Part shown: piece after piece, positions 1-8,590 of the stretch | Numbering within the stretch: position 1 is the first letter of the stretch | How the letters are laid out: every line of letters starts with the position of its first letter | Source: Rhodoplanes azumiensis | Lineage (GTDB): Bacteria > Pseudomonadota > Alphaproteobacteria > Rhizobiales > Xanthobacteraceae | Assembly: GCF_042682915.1 (NCBI RefSeq) | Contig: NZ_JBHUIW010000009.1 | Coordinates: 62,001 to 126,000 of the forward strand | Reading direction: 5' to 3' | DNA: 64,000 bases | Made by a program: the position numbers and the translations under genes | Notes under the pieces: generated by a model | What the model saw: the letters and a program-made list of their open reading frames with translations, nothing else | Told to the model about the DNA's origin: nothing | Database searches by the model: none

Positions 1-186
1 TGGCGCGGGCTCAGCCGGCTCAAGCGGGACGGACAGGCGATCCTGCTGGTCGACAAGCATCTCGACGCCATGACCCGGCTCGCCGACCGGCACGTCGTGC
101 TGGAGAAGGGGCATGTCGTGTGGACCGGCACCTCGGCGGCGCTCGCGGCCGACCAGACGGTGCGCCAGCGCTGGCTGCAGGTGTGA
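1..186 (+). CDS. Branched-chain amino acid-type ABC transporter ATPase, C-terminal fragment (LivF-like)
   Basis: The open frame enters at base 1 and ends at TGA 184-186, so only the last 61 residues are seen. They carry the end of an ABC ATPase: AILLVDKHLDAM matches the strand and H-loop stretch (usually LLVEQN in LivF), followed by ADRHVVLEKGHVVWTG, the typical ending of LivF proteins. Walker motifs lie outside the window. It reads toward the TetR gene that starts 58 bases later, so it may end a transport operon controlled by that regulator. The family call is fairly safe; the LivF versus LivG subtype is inferred from the ending. Confidence 0.75.
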   Translation, partial: WRGLSRLKRDGQAILLVDKHLDAMTRLADRHVVLEKGHVVWTGTSAALAADQTVRQRWLQV

Positions 187-216
187 TCTTCAGGTGTGAT
201 CTGCGGGTGTGATCGC
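178..216 (+). repeat. 13-bp tandem repeat, three copies, over the stop codon of the upstream ATPase
   Basis: Units at 178-190, 191-203 and 204-216 share the core GGTGTGATC. The first unit contains the TGA stop of the LivF-like gene, so the duplication extended the gene end into the leader of the TetR gene. Confidence 0.85.
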
Positions 217-244
217 ACGCGAGCGAGTGCCGCAGAGGAGAACA

Positions 245-970
245 ATGCTGTATGGTGCGCCCGGGCGGCAGCGCGACTCCGCCGCAGGCGAGGCCATGGA
301 CGCGACTTCCACCAAGACGGATCCCCCCACAGCCGTCCCCCCGAAACGGCCGACCGGCCCGCGCGATCCCGTCCGCACCCGCGCCGCGATCCTGGAGGCG
401 GCGACCCACGAGTTCCGCGCCAAGGGCCTCACCGGCGCCCGCGTCGACACCATCGCGAAGCGGTCGGGTGTCAACAAGCGGATGATCTACCACTATTTCG
501 GCGGCAAGGAGGGGCTCTACGTCGCGGTCCTGGAGGCGACCTATTCGGCGATCCGCCATGCGGAGAACGACCTTCATCTCGGTGACCGCGAGCCGCTCGA
601 CGCCATCTGCGAGCTCGTCCGCTTCACCTGGCGCTACTTCATCGATCACCCGGAGTTCCTGAGCCTGCTCGGCACCGAGAATCTGCACCGCGCGCGTTAT
701 CTCAAGCAGTCGGCCTGCATCCGCGACCTGCATTCGCCCCTGGTCGCCACCCTGTCGCATCAGCTCGCGCGCGGGGCCGAGAAGGGCGTGATCCGGCCCG
801 GCATCGATCCGGTGCAGCTCTACATCTCGATCGCCTCGCTCGGCTTCTTCTACCTCTCCAACCGCTACACGCTCGCCACCATCTTCGGCCGCAGCATGGA
901 CGACCCGGCCAGCCTCGAGGCCCGCGGCCGGCACATCGAGGACGTGGTGCTCGCCTATCTGCGGCCGTGA
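245..970 (+). CDS. TetR/AcrR family transcriptional regulator
   Basis: 241-residue one-component repressor. A TetR_N helix-turn-helix spans roughly residues 40-90, with TRAAILEAATHEFRAKG, the recognition part SGVNKRMIYHYFGGKEGLY, and a C-terminal all-helical ligand domain of the type found in RutR-like regulators (IDHPEFLSLLGTENLHRA). The ATG at 245 was chosen because AGAGGAG lies at 234-240; in-frame upstream GTG (209) and downstream ATG (296) starts are less supported. It lies directly before a catabolic locus and two near-identical palindromes (1146-1161, 2780-2795), which makes it the likely local repressor. The ligand is unknown, probably a metabolite of the adjacent pathway. Confidence 0.9.
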   Translation: MLYGAPGRQRDSAAGEAMDATSTKTDPPTAVPPKRPTGPRDPVRTRAAILEAATHEFRAKGLTGARVDTIAKRSGVNKRMIYHYFGGKEGLYVAVLEATYSAIRHAENDLHLGDREPLDAICELVRFTWRYFIDHPEFLSLLGTENLHRARYLKQSACIRDLHSPLVATLSHQLARGAEKGVIRPGIDPVQLYISIASLGFFYLSNRYTLATIFGRSMDDPASLEARGRHIEDVVLAYLRP

Positions 971-1145
971 GCGGCGGCGCGTCGCGATCGCCGGCGTAGC
1001 CCTCGGCCGCTGATCATCGATCTCACGTGATTATGCTGCGGCGCAGCGAAGTCGGCGCGTTCGCCAGCCATGCCGGATCGCGACGCGGGCCTGCAATTTT
1101 GAATGTGACAAGCCGCTTGACGGTCTTCCGGCGTCGTGGTGATTT

Positions 1146-1161
1146 GTAACCAGGCGGTTAC
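1146..1161. promoter_or_regulatory. Candidate TetR operator 1 (GTAACC-AGGC-GGTTAC)
   Basis: This is a perfect 6-bp inverted repeat with a 4-base spacer, 55 bases before the dehydrogenase start. The same palindrome, with one mismatch in the last base, recurs at 2780-2795 before the enolase-family gene. A possible -35 box, TTGACG, lies at 1117-1122. Assignment to the adjacent TetR protein is inference from position and repetition. Confidence 0.65.
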
Positions 1162-1215
1162 TTGAGGCGTTCGCCGGCGAGGGCCGTCATCGCGTTTTTT
1201 CACATCAGGCGAGGC

Positions 1216-2376
1216 ATGCAAGTGGCCACCAAGAAGCTCGGCATCATCATGCACGGCGTCACCGGGCGCATGGGTCTCAACCAGCATCTGGTGCGCTCCA
1301 TCGTCGCGATCCGGGCGCAGGGCGGCGTCGTGCTGCCCAACGGCGATCGCGTGATGCCGGATCCGATCCTGGTCGGCCGCAACGCCGAGAAGGTCGCGGC
1401 GCTGGGTCGCCAGTACGGCATCGAGCGCACCACCTCGGATCTCGCCGCCGCGCTGAAGAACCCCGACGACACCGTCTTCTTCGACGCGGCGACCACGCAG
1501 GCCCGCGCCGATCTGATCACGCAGGCGATCGCGGCCGGCAAGCACATCTATTGCGAGAAGCCGATCGCCGACACGGTCGACAAGGCGCTCGCCATCGCCA
1601 AGCTGGCCAAGGAGCGGGGCATCAAGCACGGCGTCGTCCAGGACAAGCTGTTCCTGCCGGGGCTGCGCAAGATCGCCAAGCTGAAGGAGGCCGGCTTCTT
1701 CGGTCGCATGTTCTCGGTGCGCGGCGAGTTCGGCTACTGGGTGTTCGAGGGCGACTGGGGCCAGCCGGCGCAGCGGCCGAGCTGGAACTACAAGCTCGCC
1801 GAGGGCGGCGGCATCATTCTCGACATGCTGTGCCACTGGCGCTACGTGCTCGACAACCTGTTCGGCGAGGTGAAGGCGGTGAGCTGCCTCGGCGCCACCC
1901 ACATCCCGAGCCGCGTCGACGAGAACGGCAAGACCTACGTGGCGGATGCCGACGACGCCGCCTACGCGACCTTCGAGCTCGAGGGCGGCGTCGTCGCGCA
2001 CATGAACTCGTCGTGGTGCGTGCGCGTGCGGCGTGACGACCTCGTCACCTTCCAGGTCGACGGCACCCACGGCTCGGCCGTCGCCGGTCTCTCGAAGTGC
2101 TGGACCCAGCACCGGGTCAACACGCCGCGCCCGATCTGGAATCCGGACGTCCCGCAGACCATGAACTTCTACGACCAGTGGGAGGAGGTTCCGGACAATT
2201 TCGAGTACGACAACGGCTTCAAGATCCAGTGGGAGAACTTCATCCGTCACGTCGTCGCCGACGGCCCGTGGGCGCACGGCCTGCTGGAAGGCGCGAAGGG
2301 CGTGCAGCTCGCCGAGCTCGGCCTGAAGAGCTGGCAGGAGCGCCGCTGGCTCGACGTGCCGAAGCTGACGGTGTGA
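1216..2376 (+). CDS. Gfo/Idh/MocA family NAD(P)-dependent oxidoreductase
   Basis: 386-residue soluble dehydrogenase of the glucose-fructose oxidoreductase / inositol dehydrogenase family. The N-terminal Rossmann fold has a GIIMHGVTGRMG loop, the family EKP signature appears as YCEKPIAD near residue 115, and an alpha/beta substrate domain follows with LCHWRYVLDNLFGE. Such enzymes oxidise or epimerise sugars and sugar derivatives through a keto intermediate. The ATG at 1216 is used; a GTG at 1222 has a better-spaced GAGG (1211-1214) and is an equal alternative. It is the first gene after operator 1 and shares a catabolic locus with an enolase-superfamily enzyme and two sugar isomerases. The substrate cannot be read from the sequence. 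Confidence 0.85.
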   Translation: MQVATKKLGIIMHGVTGRMGLNQHLVRSIVAIRAQGGVVLPNGDRVMPDPILVGRNAEKVAALGRQYGIERTTSDLAAALKNPDDTVFFDAATTQARADLITQAIAAGKHIYCEKPIADTVDKALAIAKLAKERGIKHGVVQDKLFLPGLRKIAKLKEAGFFGRMFSVRGEFGYWVFEGDWGQPAQRPSWNYKLAEGGGIILDMLCHWRYVLDNLFGEVKAVSCLGATHIPSRVDENGKTYVADADDAAYATFELEGGVVAHMNSSWCVRVRRDDLVTFQVDGTHGSAVAGLSKCWTQHRVNTPRPIWNPDVPQTMNFYDQWEEVPDNFEYDNGFKIQWENFIRHVVADGPWAHGLLEGAKGVQLAELGLKSWQERRWLDVPKLTV

Positions 2377-2460
2377 GTCGAGCCTCCGGGCGTTCACCTC
2401 GTCATGCTCGCGCTCGTCGCGGGTATCTACGAACAGACGCTTCCCAAGAACGAGATCGTG

Positions 2461-2579
2461 GATGGCCGGGACGAGCCCGGCGATGACGCGCGACGAGAGT
2501 CTCGGCCGAGGACTCGCGTTGCGTTGCGCAGTCGATGCCGAGTGCCCAAGCACGATGGCCGGGCTCGTCCCCGGCCATC
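2461..2579. repeat. Palindromic dispersed-repeat element
   Basis: Near-identical arms lie in opposite orientation at 2461-2485 and 2554-2579, each itself palindromic around GATGGCCGGG and CCCGGC. The gap 2377-2779 holds no convincing gene. Such GATGGCCGGGACGAGCCCGG-type elements are dispersed in Rhizobiales genomes. Confidence 0.65.
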
Positions 2580-2779
2580 CGCGTCTTTGCCGTGTCGTCT
2601 CTCGTCCGGGCACTGGTGTGCTTCGCAGAACTACGGATGGTAGGATTCCACAGACGCTTCGCACACGCAGCATAACGTCGCGTCGGGTCGGGACTTTGTG
2701 ACACGTCGCCTGCGAAGTCCGCATGGCGGATCTTGTCGGGCGAGGCGGCTTCGGGCCTTGCGACGCTCTCGGTCCAGAT

Positions 2780-2795
2780 GTAACCAGTTGGTTAT
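2780..2795. promoter_or_regulatory. Candidate TetR operator 2 (GTAACC-AGTT-GGTTAT)
   Basis: Same palindrome as at 1146-1161; the shared consensus is TGTAACCAGNNGGTTAY. It lies about 110 bases before the enolase-family start. It implies a second promoter inside the locus, probably shared control of the enzyme and transport genes that follow. Confidence 0.65.
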
Positions 2796-2903
2796 TAGAT
2801 GAGAGGAGCTGCCCGTGACCGGGTCTTGTCGGCGGCGCATCTATGGACTTCGTGGCACGGCCGCGCCCGGTGCGGTCGCGTGTCTCGCGGACGGATGCCG
2901 GCC

Positions 2904-4412
2904 ATGAGCGCGGCGACCACCGAGGCCCCGCGCCTTCGCCTTCTGGCAGCGGACTTCTTCGAGCGCCCGGTCACGCTGCGGCTGCCGTTCCGCTTCGGCG
3001 TGGTGACGCTGCGCGAGGCACCGCAGGTCTTCACCAGGGTGCGCATCCGGCTCGCCGACGGGCGCGAGGGCGACGGCATCGCGGCCCAGCTGATGGTGCC
3101 GAAATGGTTCGACAAGTCGCCCGACCTCACCAACGAGCAGAACTTCGATCAGCTCCGCGCCGCACTGGCGATCGCGCGCGCGCAGTGTCTCGCCGCCGGT
3201 GAGGGCACGGCCTTCGGCCTCTCCGCCACGATCGAGCCGGCGCATCGCGCCGCCTGCGCGGCCGTCGGGCTGAACGGGCTCGTCGCCTCGTTCGGCATCG
3301 CCGAGATCGAGCGCGCGATTCTGGACGCGCTGGCGCGCATCGAGGGCGTTCCGGCCTTCGCGCTGGTGGCGGCGAATCGTGTCGGTCTCACGACGCAGGG
3401 CGCGCCCGATCTCGCCGGCTTCGATCTCGAAAAGTTCCTCGCCGGGCTGACGCCCGCCCCGTCGATCTTCGTGCGCCACACGGTCGGCATGGTCGATGCG
3501 CTCACGAGCGCCGAGACGGCCGGCAAGCGGCTCGACGACGGTCTCCCCGAGAGCCTGGAGGAGGTCGTCGCCGCCTACGGGCACCGTCATTTCAAGCTCA
3601 AGGTCTCGGGCGACATCGCCGCCGACATCGCGCGGCTCGAAGGCATCGCCGCCGTGATCGACGCGATCGCCGATCCTTACGTCGTCACGCTCGACGGGAA
3701 CGAGCAGTACGACACGGTCGACGCCGTCGTCGCGCTGTGGCGCCGCATGGGTGAGACGCCGCGGCTCGCCCGCATGGTGGCGTCGACGCCGCACATCGAG
3801 CAGCCGATCGGCCGCGCCCGCGCGCTCGCCGAGCCCGTGCATGCGCTCGCCGCGCTGGTGCCGGTCGAGGTCGACGAATCGGACAGCGATCTCGACGTGT
3901 TCCCGCGCGCCCGGGCACTCGGCTATCGTGGAGTCTCCGCGAAGTCGTGCAAGGGTTTTTACCGCGCCTTGATCAATCGGGCGCGCGTCGCGCACTGGAA
4001 CGCCGGCGAGGGCGCGACGGGGGTTGCGCGCGCCTTCATGTCGGCCGAGGATCTGACCACGCAGGCCGGCGTCGCGGTGCAGCAGGATCTGGCGCTCGCG
4101 ACCCTCGTGGGCATGACCCATGTGGAGCGCAACGGGCATCACTATGTCGACGGCATGGCCGGCGCCTCGGACGCGGAGCAGGGTCGGTTTCTCGTCGCCC
4201 ATCCGGATCTCTATGCCCGCGCGAGCGGGCGCGCGCGCCTCGCCATCCGGAACGGTGCCGTGTCGCTCGGCTCGATCGCGGCGGCCCCGGGCCTCGCGGT
4301 CGGCGCCATGCCGGATCTCGCCGCGATGCGGCCCATGGTGGTGCCTGCCGGGCTGCCGACGTCGGTGTCGGCGGGCCCCCGAGATCCCGTGCAGACGCCG
4401 GTATCGGTGTGA
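2904..4412 (+). CDS. Enolase-superfamily (mandelate racemase / muconate-lactonising type) enzyme
   Basis: About 502 residues, longer than the usual 360-420. Features of the superfamily barrel are visible: the KxK-like FKLKVSGD (catalytic base strand), the metal-ligand strand VTLDGNEQYD, a second acidic strand VEVDESDSDL and the ending strand with GVSAKSCKGFYRAL. Members abstract a proton next to a carboxylate, so dehydration or epimerisation of an acid sugar is expected. ATG 2904 is preferred; ATG 2895 and ATG 2799 are in frame, but 2799 falls right beside operator 2 and would leave no leader. The carboxylate transporter genes follow. The exact reaction is unknown. Confidence 0.75.
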   Translation: MSAATTEAPRLRLLAADFFERPVTLRLPFRFGVVTLREAPQVFTRVRIRLADGREGDGIAAQLMVPKWFDKSPDLTNEQNFDQLRAALAIARAQCLAAGEGTAFGLSATIEPAHRAACAAVGLNGLVASFGIAEIERAILDALARIEGVPAFALVAANRVGLTTQGAPDLAGFDLEKFLAGLTPAPSIFVRHTVGMVDALTSAETAGKRLDDGLPESLEEVVAAYGHRHFKLKVSGDIAADIARLEGIAAVIDAIADPYVVTLDGNEQYDTVDAVVALWRRMGETPRLARMVASTPHIEQPIGRARALAEPVHALAALVPVEVDESDSDLDVFPRARALGYRGVSAKSCKGFYRALINRARVAHWNAGEGATGVARAFMSAEDLTTQAGVAVQQDLALATLVGMTHVERNGHHYVDGMAGASDAEQGRFLVAHPDLYARASGRARLAIRNGAVSLGSIAAAPGLAVGAMPDLAAMRPMVVPAGLPTSVSAGPRDPVQTPVSV

Positions 4413-4426
4413 CGCTCGAGGAGAGG

Positions 4427-4495
4427 ATGTCCACCGTGCGATCCGTTTCCGCGCCGCCGGCCGCCCCCGGGCCGCTCGTCACGATGCCGGCGTAA
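4427..4495 (+). CDS. Possible 22-residue short ORF between the enolase-family gene and tctC
   Basis: ATG at 4427 is preceded by GAGGAGAGG and is followed by 21 codons and TAA, 14 bases after the enolase-family stop. The peptide is Pro/Ala-rich, without known similarity. It could be a leader, a gene remnant or chance. Confidence 0.2.
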   Translation: MSTVRSVSAPPAAPGPLVTMPA

Positions 4496-4573
4496 AGGAG
4501 CCCCCGAAACGCGCCGGCAGAAGCGCGTCACCTCGATCACGACCCACCAACGACTCGAAGGGAGAGACCTCGA

Positions 4574-5578
4574 ATGAAACGAACCCTGCTCGCGGCCGCC
4601 GCGGCGGTCCTCGCCCTCACGGGCGTCGCCGACGCCCAGAATTATCCGTGGAAGCCGACCAAGCCGATCACCGTCGTGGTGCCGTGGGGCGCCGGCGGCT
4701 CGACCGATCAGGTCGTGCGCCTCCTCGGCAAGGAGATCGAGGCGGCGATCGGCCAGACGGTCGTCATCGTCAACCAGCCGGGCGCGTCGGGCTCGATCGG
4801 CACCAAGTCGGTCGTCGAGGCGCCGAAGGACGGCTACATGTTCGCCTCCGGCGCGGCCAAGGATCTCGGCACCTATCCGGTGACCGGCCTCCTGAACACC
4901 AAGCTGGACGACTGGCACCTCTTCCTCGGCGTGATCAACGCCTCGGTGATGGGCGTCAACGCGGCGACCCCCTACAAGACGCTCGACGATCTCGTGAAGG
5001 CCATGAAGGAGAAGCCGAACGGCATCACGGTCGCGACCGCCGGCATCAACTCCTCGGGCGGCGCGGCGCTCGGCGCCTTCGCGCAGGCGGCCGGCGTGCA
5101 GCCCCGCCAGGTGACCTATGACGGCGGCAACCCGGCCGTCATCGCCACCGCGGGCGGCGAGACCCAGGCGACCACCCAGCTCGCCGTCGAGCAGGCCGAG
5201 ATGCTTCGCGCCAAGCGCCTGCGGGCGCTGGGCGTGTTCGCCACCAAGCCGCTCGAGCTCGAGGGCGTTGGCACCATCCCGACCATCACCTCGTCGATCC
5301 CGGCCTACAAGGCGACCGACAACTACTTCGGCATCTTCGTGCCGAAGGGCACGCCGGCCGAGGTGATCACCACGCTCGAGATGATCTGGAAGGACAAGGT
5401 CGCCAAGTCCGAGGCGCTGAAGAAGTACGCCACCCAGCGCGGCGCCATCGTCGCGGCGCTCTACGGCGAGGAGGCCAAGAAGGCCGTCATGCCGGCCATC
5501 CAGGAGTTCGCCTGGGGCATGTGGGAGCGCAAGGAAGCCAAGGTCGACCCCGCGACCGTCGGCATTCCGAAGCCCTGA
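4574..5578 (+). CDS. tctC: Tripartite tricarboxylate transporter substrate-binding protein (Bug/TctC family)
   Basis: 334-residue periplasmic receptor. The signal peptide is clear: MKRTLL, then an Ala/Leu-rich core and a likely cut after VADA at residues 19-22. The mature part starts with the family hallmark WKPTKPITVVVPWGAGGS, followed by QPGASGSIGTKSV, the usual Bug-protein carboxylate-binding loops. A purine-rich GGGAGAG lies just upstream. The Bug family binds small carboxylic acids; here the ligand is probably the acid substrate of the neighbouring enolase-superfamily enzyme. It is followed by the two membrane subunits, so the transporter is complete. Confidence 0.92.
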   Translation: MKRTLLAAAAAVLALTGVADAQNYPWKPTKPITVVVPWGAGGSTDQVVRLLGKEIEAAIGQTVVIVNQPGASGSIGTKSVVEAPKDGYMFASGAAKDLGTYPVTGLLNTKLDDWHLFLGVINASVMGVNAATPYKTLDDLVKAMKEKPNGITVATAGINSSGGAALGAFAQAAGVQPRQVTYDGGNPAVIATAGGETQATTQLAVEQAEMLRAKRLRALGVFATKPLELEGVGTIPTITSSIPAYKATDNYFGIFVPKGTPAEVITTLEMIWKDKVAKSEALKKYATQRGAIVAALYGEEAKKAVMPAIQEFAWGMWERKEAKVDPATVGIPKP

Positions 5579-5653
5579 TCGGACTCGGTCGATCACGCGG
5601 CGGGGCGGGCCCGGCCCGCCCCGCATCACGTCCTGCCTGTCTCGCGAGGCTCC

Positions 5654-6169
5654 ATGCACACCAGACCTCTCGCCCGCGCCGACCTGATCACCGGGGTCAT
5701 CCTGGTCGTGTTCGGCGTCGCGGCCTTCGCCGAATCGTGGGGAATGCCGCGGCTCGAGGAGCGAAGCATCAATCCGTGGACGGCGCCCGGTCTGGTGCCC
5801 GGCCTGCTCGGGATCGTCATCGCGCTGCTCGGCCTGGTGCTGGCGCTGCGCTCGGCCTTCGCCGGCGCGTTCGGCCCGCAGATCCCGCTCGACGACGACA
5901 CGCCGGAGGAGCGCCGCGCCGCGTGGCGCCGCCTCGCGCTCTGCTCGGCGCTGTGCTTCGTCTACGCGGTCGTGCTGGTCGGCCATACACCGTTCTGGTT
6001 CGCCACCGGCCTCTTCGTCTTCGTGTTCATCGTCGCCTTCGAATGGGAGCGGAGCGAGCCGTGGGCCTCGCGCGCCCGCAAGCTCGCCATCGCGGCCCTG
6101 ATCGCGGTGCTGGCGGCGGGCTTGATCCCCTACATGTTCGAGACGCTGTTCCTCGTCCGGCTTCCTTAG
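5654..6169 (+). CDS. tctB: Tripartite tricarboxylate transporter small membrane subunit TctB
   Basis: 171 residues with four likely membrane spans: LITGVILVVFGVAAFAES near residue 15, GLLGIVIALLGLVLAL near 55, a pair around residues 100-130 and a last one before the C terminus. The size and hydrophobic pattern fit TctB/DUF1468. GAGG lies 6 bases before the ATG. It sits between tctC and tctA, 13 bases from tctA, as expected for this transporter class. Confidence 0.88.
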   Translation: MHTRPLARADLITGVILVVFGVAAFAESWGMPRLEERSINPWTAPGLVPGLLGIVIALLGLVLALRSAFAGAFGPQIPLDDDTPEERRAAWRRLALCSALCFVYAVVLVGHTPFWFATGLFVFVFIVAFEWERSEPWASRARKLAIAALIAVLAAGLIPYMFETLFLVRLP

Positions 6170-6182
6170 AGAGCGAAAGACA

Positions 6183-7691
6183 ATGTTCGAGGGACTGGGA
6201 CATCTGTTCGCCGCGTTCGAGACGTTCGCGAACTTCACCACGCTGTTCAACGTCTGCTGGGCCACGCTGGTCGGCATCACGATCGGGGCGCTGCCCGGCC
6301 TGACCGCCACCATGGGCGTCGCGCTGCTGACGACGCTGACCTACAAGATGGCCCCCGAGCAGGCGATCCTAGTGCTGATCTCCTGCTATGTCGGCGCCAT
6401 CTACGGCGGCTCGCGCTCCGCCATCCTGCTCAACATCCCGGGCACGCCGGCCAATGCCGCGACGACGCTCGACGGCTTCCCGCTCGCCAAGGCCGGCCGC
6501 GCCGGCGAGGCGATGGGGCTCGCCACCACGTCGTCGATGATCGGCACCTTCATCGGCATCCTGTTCCTCGCCGTCATCGCCCCGGCGCTCGCCGAGATCG
6601 CGCTCGACTTCCAGTCCTACGAGTATTTCTGGCTCGCCATCTTCGGCATCGTCATCGCCGGCCAGATGTGTTCGTTCGACGACGCGCTCAAGGGCTGGAT
6701 CGCCGGCTTCCTCGGCCTGTTCGTCGCGATGATCGGCCAGGAGGGCATCCACGCCGAGGAGCGCTTCGTCTTCGGCTGGTCTGAATTGTCCGGCGGCATC
6801 GCGCTGATCCCGGCGCTGGTCGGAACCTTCGGGGTCGCCGAGATCCTCACCGTGATGCGCAACCGCGCCGCCGAGCTCGCCACCAACGTGGTCGACCACG
6901 TCGTGCCGCGCTGGAAGGATCTCTGGCACTACCGTCGCACCGTGGTGCGCTCCGGCCTGATCGGCACCGCGGTCGGCATCATCCCGGGTGTCGGCGAGGA
7001 CATCGGCGCCTGGATCTCCTACGCGGCGGCGCGCCGCGCCAGCAAGGAGCGCGATCAGTTCGGCAAGGGCTCGAAGGAGGGCCTGTGCGCCGCCGAGACC
7101 GGCAACAACGCGGCGATCCCGGGCGCCATCATCCCGGCTCTGACGCTCGCCGTGCCGGGCTCGGCGCCGGCCGCCGTGCTGCTCGCCGCCATGCTGATCC
7201 ACGGCCTGCGGCCCGGCCCGATGATCATGATCGAGAGCCCGGACTTCGTCTTCCAGGTCGTCTGGATGGTCGCCATGGCGACGCTGGCGATGGGCATCTT
7301 CGGCATTCTCCTCACCCGGCCGCTCCTGAAGATCCTCAAGGTGCCGCGCGAGCGGCTGATGCCGGTCGTGTTCGTGCTCTGCGTCATCGGCCCCTATGCC
7401 ATCACGCTGCGGCTGTTCGACATCTACGTCACGCTGTTCTTCGGCATCCTCGGCTTCATCCTGCGCGAGATGAAATACCCGATGGCGCCGCTGGTGCTCG
7501 GCGTGATCCTCGGCGACATCCTGGACAAGAGCCTGCGGCGCGCGCTGGTGCTCGCCGACGGCGACATGACGCCGTTCTTCACCCGGCCGATCTCCGCCGT
7601 GCTGTGGATCACCACGGCGCTGGTGATCCTCGGCGCCATCCCGGCCGTGCAGCGCGGCGTGGCGCGGCTGTTCGGCTGGACCAAGGCCTGA
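6183..7691 (+). CDS. tctA: Tripartite tricarboxylate transporter large membrane subunit TctA
   Basis: 502-residue permease with about 11-12 hydrophobic segments. The TctA signature GALPGLTATMGVALL lies near residue 40, and a second copy of this kind of loop, VGIIPGVGEDIGAW, near residue 265, fits the known internal repeat of the family. The length is typical (about 500). It couples ion flow to uptake of the carboxylate delivered by TctC. Its TGA stop overlaps the ATG of the next gene by one base, indicating translational coupling with an isomerase. Confidence 0.95.
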   Translation: MFEGLGHLFAAFETFANFTTLFNVCWATLVGITIGALPGLTATMGVALLTTLTYKMAPEQAILVLISCYVGAIYGGSRSAILLNIPGTPANAATTLDGFPLAKAGRAGEAMGLATTSSMIGTFIGILFLAVIAPALAEIALDFQSYEYFWLAIFGIVIAGQMCSFDDALKGWIAGFLGLFVAMIGQEGIHAEERFVFGWSELSGGIALIPALVGTFGVAEILTVMRNRAAELATNVVDHVVPRWKDLWHYRRTVVRSGLIGTAVGIIPGVGEDIGAWISYAAARRASKERDQFGKGSKEGLCAAETGNNAAIPGAIIPALTLAVPGSAPAAVLLAAMLIHGLRPGPMIMIESPDFVFQVVWMVAMATLAMGIFGILLTRPLLKILKVPRERLMPVVFVLCVIGPYAITLRLFDIYVTLFFGILGFILREMKYPMAPLVLGVILGDILDKSLRRALVLADGDMTPFFTRPISAVLWITTALVILGAIPAVQRGVARLFGWTKA

Positions 7692-8518
7692 TGCGCATCG
7701 CGCTGTGCAACGAGGTGATCGCCGCGCTGCCGTTTCCCCGGCAGTGCGGCTTCGCCGCCGCGGTCGGCTACGACGGGCTGGAGATGGCGCCGTTCACGCT
7801 CTCCGACACGCCGCACCTGATGCCGGCGGCCGCGCGCGCCGCGCTGCGCCGCGCCGCAGCCGACGCCGGGATCACCATCACCGGGCTGCACTATCTGATG
7901 AAGGCCCCGGCCGGCCTCTCGATCACCACGGCGGACGCGAGCGTCCGCGAGGCCAGCATCGAGGTGATGCGACGCCTGTGCGAGCTGGCGCACGATCTCG
8001 GCGCCGGCGTGCTGATCCACGGCTCGCCCGACCAGCGCAGGCTCGATCCCGGCGCCGAGGCGGAGGGCCGCAAGCGTGCCGCCGACGCCTTCGCGGCGGT
8101 CGCGCCGGCGGCGGCTGCGGCCGGCGTCGTCTACTGCATCGAGCCCCTGTCGAAGCGCCAGACGAATTGCATCAACACGGTCGCGGAGGCCGCCGCGATC
8201 GTGACCGCGGTCGGCGATCCGGCGCTCAAGACCATGATCGACTGCTCGTCCGCGGCCGTCACCGAGGCGGAGCCGATCCCGGATCTGATCAGGCACTGGA
8301 TCCCGACCGGCCTGATCGGCCACGTGCACTTCAACGACCCGAATCGCCGCGGCCCGGGCGAAGGCGAGCTCGCGTTCGCGCCCATCGTCGCGGCGCTCCG
8401 CGAGGTCGGCTGGCGCGACGTGATCGGGGTCGAGCCCTTCGTCTACGAGCCGGACGGCCCCGCCTGTGCGGCCCGCGCCGCCGGCTATGTCCGCGCCCTT
8501 CTCGAAGCGATCCCCTGA
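7691..8518 (+). CDS. Hydroxypyruvate isomerase-like sugar isomerase/epimerase (xylose isomerase-like TIM barrel)
   Basis: 275 residues. Barrel strands include MRIALCNEVI at the start, GVLIHGSPDQRR in the middle, VVYCIEPLSKRQTNCINT with the metal-ligand Glu, MIDCSSAAV, GHVHFNDPNRRGPGEGE with His ligands, and VIGVEPFVYEPDGP with the final Glu. This ligand pattern matches AP-endonuclease-2-like sugar epimerases and hydroxypyruvate isomerases. The ATG shares one base with the tctA stop, so the start is firm. Within the operon it probably isomerises a keto-sugar intermediate made by the dehydrogenase. The specific substrate is unknown. Confidence 0.85.
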   Translation: MRIALCNEVIAALPFPRQCGFAAAVGYDGLEMAPFTLSDTPHLMPAAARAALRRAAADAGITITGLHYLMKAPAGLSITTADASVREASIEVMRRLCELAHDLGAGVLIHGSPDQRRLDPGAEAEGRKRAADAFAAVAPAAAAAGVVYCIEPLSKRQTNCINTVAEAAAIVTAVGDPALKTMIDCSSAAVTEAEPIPDLIRHWIPTGLIGHVHFNDPNRRGPGEGELAFAPIVAALREVGWRDVIGVEPFVYEPDGPACAARAAGYVRALLEAIP

Positions 8519-8590
8519 CCGTCCCACCCGACACCGGCGTGTCGACACGCGTCGCTGCATCGTCCTGAACAAATCACCCCAGGATCCGTC

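Noticed and set aside
4211..6313. Long minus-strand open frame opposite tctC and tctB
   Set aside because: Same shadow effect; composition is typical of antisense of GC-rich genes and no ribosome-binding site is seen.
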